The notes beneath the pieces are model-generated. The model was given only the letters and a program-made list of their open reading frames with translations, did not search any database and was not told the DNA's origin. A stretch of 6,863 nucleotides of DNA, from contig CANBWW010000051.1 in assembly GCA_947373235.1 (NCBI GenBank), forward strand, positions 1-6,863, given 5' to 3'. This document shows, one piece after another, positions 1 through 6,863 of the stretch. Position 1 is the stretch's first letter; every line of letters begins with the position of its first letter. Both the position numbers and the translations under genes were made by a program. Source of the stretch: Candidatus Altimarinota bacterium. Lineage in GTDB: Bacteria > Patescibacteriota > Gracilibacteria > BD1-5 > UBA2023.

Positions 1-1503
1 GTCTGTATTTGTTCTTCCATATGTTCCTACTGGATCAGAAAGTGTAAGAGTGATGGTTTTTCCAGAAAATCATCCAATAGCTCCAGAAAGTGATGAAACA
101 TCATAAGATATGTATTCACCATTTTCTTCTATTTTATATCCAGTACCAGTTTGTATATCATTTTGTGATGGGTTTGTTGTGAAGGAATTATCATTTAATC
201 CTGCTATAGTTGTAGGTGCTGTTAGTGGTGTATCACTTTTGAGATACATAAGTGGTGCCGTTGTATTGGATCAAATTTTTAATCCTGTGAAATCTACAAA
301 AGTAAGAAGAGTAGTCGGCTGACACTTATTATAGGCTGTTCCCAGAAGGCTGTTCCAGAAGATATTTCCAGTATCACAGAGTGCATTTTTTATAGCTGTA
401 CTTGTTCCTTTCGTCGCTACCAGTTCATTGGGTATGTTAACAGTCCTTATTGTATATAGATTTGCTGTTCCTATGTTTGGATTTATACTTGGTGGATTGG
501 TGAGATAGTCGAGATCTTTTTTTGTATTATCCCGTATCCATGGAGTCGTTGTATAGAGATCTACGAGTGTATGAAGTGTAGGATGAAGAGAAGATGGAGT
601 ACTGTTATAGCTGATCTTATCTCCAGGATTCATGATCGTTTTTGTTCCGTCATGTGCCGTGATCTGGATAACTCCGGTGAGAGTGTTTGCAGGGATACGA
701 CTGTGGACGACTACGACATCGGTTGCAGCAGACGGATTGGTAGTGGTTATTTTCCATTTGCTACTTCCTCATGTATTTGGTGCTACGGTCGCAGTTCATG
801 CAGGTTTATAGATGGCGAGTGACGTACCACGGACTCAGGCGACGACTTCATCAGTTCCGATCGTATATCCTGTACTCGTCGAATTATCTGGTGAGAGGAT
901 GCGTCCCCAAACTTGTCCACTTTCGAGGAGGAGAGAGGCGATGGGTTTATTGGGTTCTATACTCGTACTCGAGAGGTCGAGGGAAGCCGTCGTATTTTGG
1001 TCGAGCCTGAGGATCGATGTATCCATAAAAGCGATCGTCAGACCACATGCAGGACTTGTTTTTATGATATCACCTTCTTTGAGGGTATCTCCAGTATGAG
1101 TGCCCGCACTTGTTCCATCTGTACGATAGACAGTTGCTCCACAGTCTTGGGCTGATATCGTTCCATAACTCAGCAGTCCGTGTTTGTTTCCACACTGTGC
1201 TTTTCCTGTTGTATCGAAACCAGTCCACACTTGTGTAGCAGTACAGAGATTATTTTTGAGATATCCAGTTGCAGTGACTCATGAGAGTGTTTGTGTATTG
1301 CTCGCTGTTCCATCGCCAGCATAGTTCCCAAGATCCGTTGTTCCGAGGATTTTTCCTATGATCTGTCCGATCGTTCCACTTCCCATAGGAATGCGTGGAA
1401 ACTCTGCCGTATCAGGGAGATTTTTTGGATTGAGAAATGCTGCGAAAGCGACTCAACCGATCCCGATAACGAGGAGAAGTGGAAGGAGGATTTTTTTCTG
1501 CAT
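1..1503 (-). CDS. Large secreted FecR-domain protein, C-terminus beyond left edge (code 25)
   Basis: Seen: read with TGA = Gly, one frame stays open for 501 codons from ATG at 1503 to the window edge, with no TAA or TAG. Residues 1-22 form a signal peptide (MQKK, a hydrophobic core containing TGA-coded Gly17, then VAFAA), so the product is probably exported. Residues 46-75 match the small neighbour at 1634-1939. A FecR domain spans about 145-235: it opens with GDTLKEGDIIKT and closes with EVVAGVRGTSL, whose AG glycine (223) is a TGA. Residues 236-500 are Thr/Ser/Asn-rich, with a Cys pair around CDTGN and NKCQ, and look like beta-rich extracellular sequence. TGA codons lie at 1453, 1279, 835, 796, 769, 271 and 70 (lowest plus-strand base). 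Known: FecR domains occur in sigma-factor regulators and also in large surface proteins. Inferred: a surface or secreted protein, since no sigma-factor partner is nearby. Its exact role is unknown. Confidence 0.85.
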
Positions 1504-1524
1504 ACAAGAAATTAAGATAAAAGT

Positions 1525-1553
1525 ATAATATCGCTTTCTACTGAGCCGACCAA
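1525..1553 (-). promoter_or_regulatory. Probable promoter of the FecR-domain gene
   Basis: On the minus strand, TTGGTC (1548-1553) and TATTAT (1525-1530) are separated by 17 bases. The -10 box matches the sigma70 consensus at five of six bases; the -35 box matches at only three. The -10 lies 21 bases before the ATG at 1503, which would give a leader of about 14 bases with no Shine-Dalgarno sequence. It sits downstream of the terminator of the preceding gene, where a new promoter is needed. Confidence 0.45.
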
Positions 1554-1579
1554 ATCTCCGAGTATTTGGAGTGAGATTT
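1552..1579. repeat. Imperfect inverted repeat near the promoter, possible operator
   Basis: AAATCTC (1552-1558) and GAGATTT (1573-1579) are perfect 7-base inverted arms with a 14-base spacer that holds a second inner pair, CTCC/GGAG. The left arm touches the proposed -35 box of the FecR-domain gene. AAATCTC appears again at about 1613-1619 in the terminator arm. It could be a protein-binding site or an RNA hairpin; in an AT-rich spacer, chance is also possible. Confidence 0.3.
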
Positions 1580-1608
1580 TATATGTACTATTTATATTTT
1601 TTATGTAT

Positions 1609-1633
1609 AAAAAAATCTCATAAAAATGAGAGA
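1609..1633 (-). terminator. Rho-independent terminator of the small secreted-protein gene
   Basis: Read on the minus strand, TCTCAT, a four-T loop and ATGAGA form a 6-bp stem followed directly by seven T residues (plus-strand A run 1609-1615). It begins just after the TAA stop at 1634-1636. The stem is short and AT-rich, so it may be weak, but its position immediately after a stop codon and its T tract fit an intrinsic terminator. Confidence 0.65.
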
Positions 1634-1939
1634 TTAGTGGCACATGATCGTTCCGTCAGTATTTACCCCAGATATACACATAGCACTTCCACAACTTTGT
1701 CCGGCGATGACTTTCTGAAATGTGCTTGCTGGATTTCATGAGAGATTCAGTGCATTTTTTACAGTTCCATCACCGTTATACGTACTGATATCAGCGACCC
1801 CGACTATATTTGCGAGTATCTGTCCAAAAATTCCTCAACTGCTTGCTGCAAAAGTCATCCCCGTCATCCCTATTCAGAGAGTGATAAAAAAACCAAGAGC
1901 AAAGGCAACTCATCGAAAAAATGATTTTTTGAGCGACAT
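1634..1939 (-). CDS. Small secreted protein, paralogue of the FecR-protein N-terminus
   Basis: Seen: ATG at 1937-1939 to TAA at 1634-1636 gives 101 residues when the four in-frame TGA codons (1910, 1874, 1835, 1736) are read as Gly. Residues 1-32 form a signal peptide: MSLKKSFFRG, a hydrophobic stretch, then TFAA. Residues 39-68 align without a gap to residues 46-75 of the next gene downstream, with 15 of 30 identical, including YxGDGT and a final LSG whose glycine is TGA in both genes. The C-terminus carries four cysteines around CGSAMC and a last MCH, which may form disulfides after export. Inferred: a short secreted or surface protein descended from the same module as its neighbour. I do not recognise a named family. 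Without recoding, this gene would be missed entirely. Confidence 0.82.
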
Positions 1940-1957
1940 ATTTGCGAAGATAAAAAA

Positions 1958-1986
1958 ATTATGTTAAACTTCCGTTAGTTTATGAA
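1958..1986 (-). promoter_or_regulatory. Possible promoter of the small secreted-protein gene
   Basis: On the minus strand, TTCATA (1981-1986, four of six matches) and CATAAT (1958-1963, five of six) are 17 bases apart. The -35 box would overlap the start codon of the divergent cyclase gene. Only 42 bases separate the two start codons, so both promoters must be packed here or overlap coding sequence. I found no convincing plus-strand promoter for the cyclase in this gap. Confidence 0.3.
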
Positions 1987-3997
1987 AAACTGGAAAAATC
2001 TCAAACATATTTTTGTTGCCTGGTGAATCCTGATGATTATTATTTTTTGAATAGTCAGAATTTTTGGTTCGGATTTTTTTGTACCGATCACTCATTTTTT
2101 CGTTTATCGCGAAGCTTCATTTCAAAACTTTATCTATCGATATCACTGGAATCCATCGAAAGATATCGTGCTTATCAAGATCGATGAGACTTCTCTGAAC
2201 GCACTTCAGGCGAATGGAAATCTCAAAATGCTCACGATCCCAAAGTCGAAATATATCCAACTCGTTCAGATGCTCGAAGGTGTCTGAGTGAAGGGAATTG
2301 CTTTCGATATCGTCTTTCAAAATGCTGATCCCGACGAACAAAAATTCGCAGATGTCCTTTCTCGGTATAAAAATATTGTCCTCGCAGCATCACAAGGATC
2401 AGGATCTTGCATCAAAGATAAAGATTCCGAGATACAAACATGCGGATCACTTCCGCGCTCTATTTATGAGAATATTCCATGGTGATGGGTAGATATGGAT
2501 TCAAATAATGATCGTAGATTTTTTGTATCCAGCCTTTCAGGAACGACGTATGGAAGTGATAAAAAAATATTTACCCTTCCACTCGCACTTTTTTCACTCT
2601 GAAATCCTGGATATGCAGATAGATTTCAAAATGATGAAGTCTACTTAGCATCGTTTTTTTGATGAGCCCATACCTATCCCGAGTTTTCTTTTGTAAATGC
2701 ACTCGATGCTTCGAGCGCTGATTTTGAATCGATGTTTCGAGGAAAATACGTCTTTATCGGAGAGTCTGGAACCTTGATTCATGATTCTGAGACTTCGCCA
2801 GTAAGCTGAGATTTGATGGACGGAGTTGATACTCATGCACATCTTCTCGATGGTTTTCTCCAAAATCGTCTTCTAAAACCAGTTAATCCAGTATTATATT
2901 ATATTATAATTGCTTTCCTGGGATTACTTTCCATCATTGCATATTTGCTGCTTCCGAATATCACGAGTCCGCTGCTTGCGATTTTTCTCACATTTTTTGT
3001 GATCTGGATTTCTCGCTATCTCTATTTCCATGCTGCGATCGTGATCGATATTTTTCCACTTTTTTGTGTGACTGGATTCCTCGCTTTTCCAGTGACTTTT
3101 ATCTACCGATTTTTCGTGATCGATGGAGAAAAACGAAAGCTGACTTCTGCTTTTTCTCACTATATTGATCCTACTCTCGTGAAACAGATAGCTGACAATG
3201 CAAAAGATATCTATCTCGGTGGTGAGTCACGCGAACTGACAGTACTTTTTTCAGATATTGCAGGTTTTACGACGATCTCAGAAAAACTGGATCCGAAAGA
3301 TCTCTTTTCCCTCATGTCGAGTTATCTCTCTCGGATGACAGATATCCTCATAAAAAACGGATGAACCCTCGATAAATATATCGGTGATGCGGTGATGGGA
3401 TTTTTCTGAGCGCCGATATCAGAAATCGATCATGCTCTGAGATCATGTCGTACGGCTCTTGCCATGCGAGCGACTCTTCCAGAGTTCAACACTGAAATAG
3501 TTTCTCATGGTCTCGCTCCGATCGACTTTCGTATCGGGATCGCGAGTGGGGAAGTCCTCGTCGGAAATATCGGTTCGCATGATCGATTTAATTATACGGT
3601 TCTCGGAGATACGGTGAATCTTGCCTCTCGTCTGGAAGCGACTTCGAAAGAATACGGTACACATATTCTCGTGGCTGAGCCGACGTATCTTTTCGTGAAA
3701 GATGATTTCTTTTTTCGAAAACTTGACTGTATCGCTGTGAAGTGAAAAACTCTTTGAGTAAGTATTTATGAGCTTATTGCAGATATTCGCGATGTATCAT
3801 TTGATCGAAAAAAATACGAAGTTTATGAAACTGCATTGGCTCTGTATTTCTCAGAAAAATACCTCGAAGCAGGAAAACTCTGGGAATCCAATATGTCCGA
3901 CGATGCTCCTTCCGAGATCATGGCAAAACGATGTGTAGAGATACTGAAGTGAAATGTCATAGTCGAAGGTTGAGTCTTTCATATGACCCATAAATAA
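1982..3997 (+). CDS. CHASE2-domain membrane adenylate/guanylate cyclase (class III)
   Basis: Makes cyclic nucleotide, probably cAMP from ATP, in response to a signal sensed outside the membrane. Seen: 671 residues with 14 TGA codons read as Gly. Order: one membrane segment (about 10-35), an extracellular CHASE2 domain (about 50-290; IVLIKIDETSL, VKGIAFDIVF, KYVFIGESG, DGVDTHAH), three membrane helices (about 302-380), then the cyclase domain (about 415-590). Catalytic residues are present: metal-binding Asp425 (FSDIAGF) and Asp469, substrate-binding Lys465 (LDKYIGD), Thr544 (GDTVN), and transition-state Asn546 and Arg550. Known: Lys plus Thr at the base-specifying positions is typical of class IIIb adenylate cyclases. 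A C-terminal tail (about 600-671) follows, common in this architecture. TAG at 1976 lies in frame just upstream, so ATG 1982 is the first possible ATG. The signal it senses and the cAMP target are unknown. Confidence 0.93.
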
Positions 3998-4005
3998 ATC
4001 ATAAT

Positions 4006-5073
4006 ATGAAAATAAATAATCTATCTGAGTATAGAAATCCTGAACAGGAAGTATTGAGAAGTTGTTCTCTTTCATACGTATCTGAAAAAGTCGAGAAGAT
4101 ATTATTATTTAGTCAAAAAAACGAATGATATGAGCATACGTGTGATAGCCTACACAATATTATTTCCAATCTCTATAGAAATGACCAAGAAAAAATAATT
4201 TGATTGATTATACAAAGTGGTTATATAGATAGTGCTTTGTATGTTGTCGAAGCATTTATGTATGGTTCACGATTTTCGAACAAAGATATATTATTGTGAT
4301 TAGCGGATATGCAAAGTGTATACTCTGATAAAATCATATACGATTATCTTTTGTTATCTGCCAATCCTTTGGAATTAATTGATGATCTGAATTTTCTCTG
4401 ATTTTTTGATCTAATTCGATTTATTTTTCAAGCACACCCATGAATGAAGAAATTGGATGATACAAAGAGTCATAATATGTTCGATGCTTACAGAAAAAAT
4501 ACATACAATCTAAAGACTACTTTTTTAGCTGGAAAGGATTGGAAAAAGATTTTCTCTGAGATTTTTATAGATCCAGAAACAGCACTCGCAAAGTTCGAAA
4601 GTTTTTTTCAGGCAACCCAATATGATGAAAATCAAACGCAGTTAAATTATGTAGACACCTATCAGCGGAAATATGCCCGAACGTGATTTGATATTCTTCA
4701 AAAAGAAGATATGCGACCAAGTGTATATGAAGAAGTACGGATAAAAAAATTTCATAAAATGCTTCATACGATAGATTCCATAGAGAGTAAATCATGAAGA
4801 ATTTTGCATCTTGATTTTCATTCATGTTCCCATGGTTCAAGAAGTGTTGTTTTAGATACTGCATGAAGAGTGCCTTTAGGTGAGTATGGAAATGATATTG
4901 TTTGTAACAATAAAGACGCTTTTATGGATGCGATTTGGGAAGTATTTCGCCAATATGAGAAATTTGTGTCAAAATGGGGATCTCCCTATACACTTCTGTT
5001 AGTGAGACAAAAGTGAGAAAAAAATACACAGCCACCAGCTGCAAATGATGAGAGTTATACTATAGCAGCCTAA
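4006..5073 (+). CDS. Unrecognised 355-residue protein following the cyclase
   Basis: I do not recognise this protein. Seen: ATG at 4006, the first after an in-frame TAA at 3991, runs to tandem TAA TAA at 5071-5076. Nine TGA codons are read as Gly (residues 41, 66, 98, 132, 146, 227, 264, 287, 337). There is no signal peptide or clear membrane helix, so it is probably cytoplasmic. The first 150 residues look largely helical, with patterns such as IIQSGYIDSALYVVEAF that resemble helical-repeat proteins. The C-terminal third is better defined, with HLDFHSCSHG (268-277), then DTAGRVPLGEYG and a helix WEVFRQYEKF. The His, Asp and Cys residues at 268-276 could bind metal, but this is a guess. It starts 8 bases after the cyclase stop, so the two are probably one operon. 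It looks more AT-rich than its neighbours, with many TTA, TTG and ATA codons, which may mean later acquisition or weak expression. Confidence 0.85.
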
Positions 5074-5081
5074 TAATTCCT

Positions 5082-5109
5082 TTGACTTTCCTTCCTCTTC
5101 GTCTATCAT
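5082..5109 (+). promoter_or_regulatory. Sigma70-like promoter of the aldolase-HAD operon
   Basis: TTGACT (5082-5087) and TATCAT (5104-5109) each match the sigma70 consensus at five of six bases, with a 16-base spacer. It is the best promoter match I found in the window and lies just after the stop of the preceding gene. Transcription would begin near 5115-5117, inside the left arm of the hairpin described next. Confidence 0.65.
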
Positions 5110-5112
5110 TTT

Positions 5113-5134
5113 TCCACCACTTTGGTGGATTTTT
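5113..5134 (+). terminator. GC-rich hairpin with T run: terminator and/or 5' leader stem-loop
   Basis: CCACCA (5114-5119), loop CTT and TGGTGG (5123-5128) form a perfect 6-bp stem, extended by T5113-A5129 and followed by a run of five T (5130-5134). This is a classic intrinsic terminator shape and could end transcripts from the cyclase operon. It also coincides with the predicted start of the aldolase transcript and ends 13 bases before its ATG. It may therefore sit, whole or in part, at the 5' end of that mRNA. Confidence 0.6.
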
Positions 5135-5146
5135 AATATTTCAAAT

Positions 5147-6202
5147 ATGTCCACAGATATTCGATCACTTCTCTGAGATGAGAAAGAAATGCTCCTGGAT
5201 ACCTATATTCCAAAAATTCCAAAAAGTCTTCTCACACTTCCTGGAGCTGATTTTATCGATCGGACATTTCTCTATTCTGATCGGAGTCCACAAGTTCTGA
5301 AGTCGCTTCGGAATATTTATAGTCATGGTCGTCTCGCTGGAACGGGATATCTTTCTATCCTTCCAGTGGATCAGGGGATCGAGCACACAGCCAATGCTTC
5401 CTTTACTCCGAATCCTGAATATTTTGATCCAGAAAATATTATCAAGCTCGCGATCGACGGTGGGTGTAATGCTGTCGCAACGACATTTGGTGCTTTTGCG
5501 AGCGTTTCGAGAAAGTATGTCGGAAAGATCCCGTTTATCGTAAAAATCAACCATAATGAACAGATGCAGTATCCAAATATTCCTCATCAGATCATGTTTT
5601 GAAGTGTCGAAGAGGCGTGGAGGCTTGGAGCGACGGCGGTCGGTGCGACGGTGTATTTTGGCTCTCCACTTTCTCGTGATGAGATTAGTGAGATTGCTCG
5701 TGCATTCGAAAGGGCGCATGAGCTCGGTATGGCAACCGTTCTCTGGTGTTATCTCAGAAATGACGGATTCAAAAAAGATGGTGTAAACTATGAAACGGCG
5801 ACGGATCTGGTTTCTCAGGCAAACCACCTCGGAGTCACGATCAAAGCAGATATTATAAAGCAAAAAATGTCAGAAACCAATAATGGATTTGCGAATATCG
5901 GTTTCTGAAAAGAGTGAAAAGATGTCTTCGAAAAACATATCGGAAATCATCCGATCGATATGACTCGCTACCAAGTCCTGAACTGTTATGCAGGAAAAAT
6001 AGGGCTGATAAATTCTGGAGGTGAATCAAAGTGAGAAGGTGATCTGGCTCAGGCGGTTCGAACGGCTGTGATCAATAAGCGAGCATGAGGACATGGATTA
6101 ATCAGTGGACGCAAGGCATTTCAGAAATCTCGTGAAGAATGAGTCAAACTCCTCCATGCTATCCAGGATGTCTACCTCGATGAATCTATAACTATTGCTT
6201 AG
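5147..6202 (+). CDS. fbaB: Fructose-bisphosphate aldolase class I (FbaB/DhnA type)
   Basis: Cleaves fructose 1,6-bisphosphate to glyceraldehyde 3-phosphate and dihydroxyacetone phosphate, and runs the reverse reaction, in the cytoplasm. Seen: 351 residues, against about 350 in E. coli FbaB as I recall it, colinear from MSTDIRSLLG to DESITIA. Characteristic stretches are GRLAGTGYLSILPVDQGIEH (Asp75), KINHNE, FERAHELGM, ADIIKQKM with Schiff-base Lys238, NSGG (289-292), NKRAGG and GRKAF. Seven TGA codons are read as Gly (5174, 5600, 5906, 5915, 6032, 6086, 6140). Those in LLG, NKRAGG and EEGVKL fall on glycines of the E. coli protein. ATG 5147 is chosen over the in-frame ATG at 5189 because the extra N-terminus matches the family and includes one TGA. 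There is no Shine-Dalgarno sequence. It has its own promoter and is followed one base later by a HAD hydrolase gene. The call is firm; direction of flux in this organism is not known. Confidence 0.97.
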
Positions 6203-6203
6203 T

Positions 6204-6800
6204 ATGAACCTACTGATTTTGGATTATGACAACACTCTTGCGGATGTCTATGGTGAATATGGTGAATGATATATTTTTCGCAATAAGACTCTCAGTGATA
6301 GAGAGAAAGCCACAGAAATATATGAAAAATATCGTCGTGGTTCCGATACGATCGTGATGTTTGATAAACTTCTTGAAGTATATGAGATCGATGATGCGCA
6401 CATATTTTTCCAGAAAAATGGTATGGGAAAGCAACTTTTTTCAGATACGATCACTTGGCTCGAGGATCTCAGAAAGCATAAAGATGCTTTAGAAGTGGTG
6501 ATCCTGACAACGTGAGATCAGAAACTTCAGGAAATCAAGATTGATCTCACAGGACTCAGAAGTCTGGTCGACGAAGTCGTGATCACTCGAAATCGAGATA
6601 AAACCGAAGAAATAAAAAAACTCATAAAAAAATATTCTCCTGAAAAGACCATTTTTCTGGATGATCGTATCCATATGACGCCTGCGGATTTCGATACACC
6701 TATACATATCATAGAAATGGATCGAAAGTGAGAAAAGTTATGAGCAGGTGTCGTTCATGATCTCTCTGAAATTCCACTTGCTCTTTTGGTTTCTAAATAG
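6204..6800 (+). CDS. HAD-superfamily hydrolase, probably a phosphatase
   Basis: A predicted cytoplasmic phosphatase or related hydrolase using an aspartyl-phosphate intermediate; substrate unknown. Seen: 198 residues with four TGA codons read as Gly (6267, 6513, 6729, 6741). All HAD motifs are visible: motif I DYDNT (nucleophile Asp7, acid/base Asp9), motif II ILTTG (Thr102-Thr103, with TGA-coded Gly104), a motif III lysine in RNRDK (Lys133), and motif IV FLDDR (Asp153-Asp154, Mg2+ ligands). The segment between motifs I and II (about 15-95) would be a small helical C1-type cap. ATG 6204 starts one base after the aldolase TAG (6200-6202), so translation is likely coupled within one operon. Placement suggests a link to sugar-phosphate metabolism, but such pairing is weak evidence of substrate. 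TAG at 6798 ends it. Confidence 0.92.
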
Positions 6801-6806
6801 GAAATT

Positions 6807-6863
6807 TTATCTTCCAGTTATATCTTCCAAGAATTTTTCTGCATTTTTCCAGAGTTTTGTTTC
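6807..6863 (-). CDS. Possible C-terminal end of a convergent gene
   Basis: On the minus strand, the frame entering from the right edge reads ETKLWKNAEKFLEDITGR and then TAA at 6807-6809. The 18 residues look like a natural amphipathic helix, and the stop falls 6 bases beyond the HAD gene's TAG, as expected for tightly packed convergent genes. It contains no TGA codon and no recognisable motif, and is too short to assign. An open stretch of this length can also occur by chance. Confidence 0.45.
   Translation of the reverse strand, partial: ETKLWKNAEKFLEDITGR

Noticed and set aside
571..1155. Several plus-strand open frames of 79-95 residues
   Set aside because: They overlap the minus-strand FecR-domain gene, lack motifs, and the minus-strand reading has a signal peptide and a domain match.
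3998..4005. A separate promoter for the unrecognised gene after the cyclase
   Set aside because: The gap is only 8 bases, and I saw no convincing -35/-10 pair at the end of the cyclase gene.
5189..5602. Aldolase starting at the internal ATG 5189
   Set aside because: Starting at 5147 restores the family N-terminus (TDIRSLLG), interrupted only by a recoded TGA at 5174.
5165..5863. A 232-residue open frame on the minus strand
   Set aside because: It lies entirely antisense to the well-supported aldolase, has no recognisable motif, and is a by-product of that gene's codon pattern.
1..6863. A cluster of pseudogenes with many premature stops
   Set aside because: All interruptions are TGA; there are no frameshifts and no internal TAA or TAG, and conserved motifs continue directly across each TGA.
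1..6863. TGA read as Trp (code 4), Cys (code 10) or selenocysteine
   Set aside because: TGA falls at glycine positions of FbaB, cyclase, FecR and HAD motifs. TGG still encodes Trp. 45 sites across unrelated genes is far too many for selenocysteine.
1..6863. A recoded phage genome
   Set aside because: No phage structural or replication genes are visible; the identifiable genes (aldolase, cyclase, HAD hydrolase) are cellular.

Overview
The window reads coherently only if TGA is translated as glycine (genetic code 25). In the standard code every gene breaks into short pieces. With TGA = Gly, five complete and two partial genes fill almost the whole window. I count 45 in-frame TGA codons, and every visible gene end is TAA or TAG. 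This code is known from the candidate phyla Absconditabacteria (SR1) and Gracilibacteria (BD1-5/GN02). Both are small, AT-rich, host-dependent members of the Candidate Phyla Radiation. The sequence does not decide between the two.

Left part (1-1939, minus strand): two secreted proteins. A 101-residue protein with a signal peptide (1634-1939) is followed by a simple terminator. A promoter-like site then precedes a large secreted protein with a FecR domain, whose C-terminus lies beyond the left edge. The two proteins share a 30-residue module just after their signal peptides and look like relatives.

Middle part (1982-5073, plus strand): a membrane-bound CHASE2 sensor fused to a class III adenylate/guanylate cyclase with its catalytic residues intact. 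Eight bases later comes a 355-residue protein that I do not recognise. The two are probably co-transcribed. The second gene looks richer in A+T and uses more TTA and ATA codons.

Right part (5082-6863): a good sigma70-like promoter, a GC-rich hairpin, a class I fructose-bisphosphate aldolase of the FbaB/DhnA type, and one base later a HAD-superfamily hydrolase. The aldolase is the best internal check on the code, because several of its TGA codons fall exactly where E. coli FbaB has glycine. The last 57 bases look like the end of a convergent minus-strand gene.

None of the six visible starts has a Shine-Dalgarno-like sequence, and all six have T directly before ATG. There are no RNA genes, CRISPR arrays or mobile elements that I can see.
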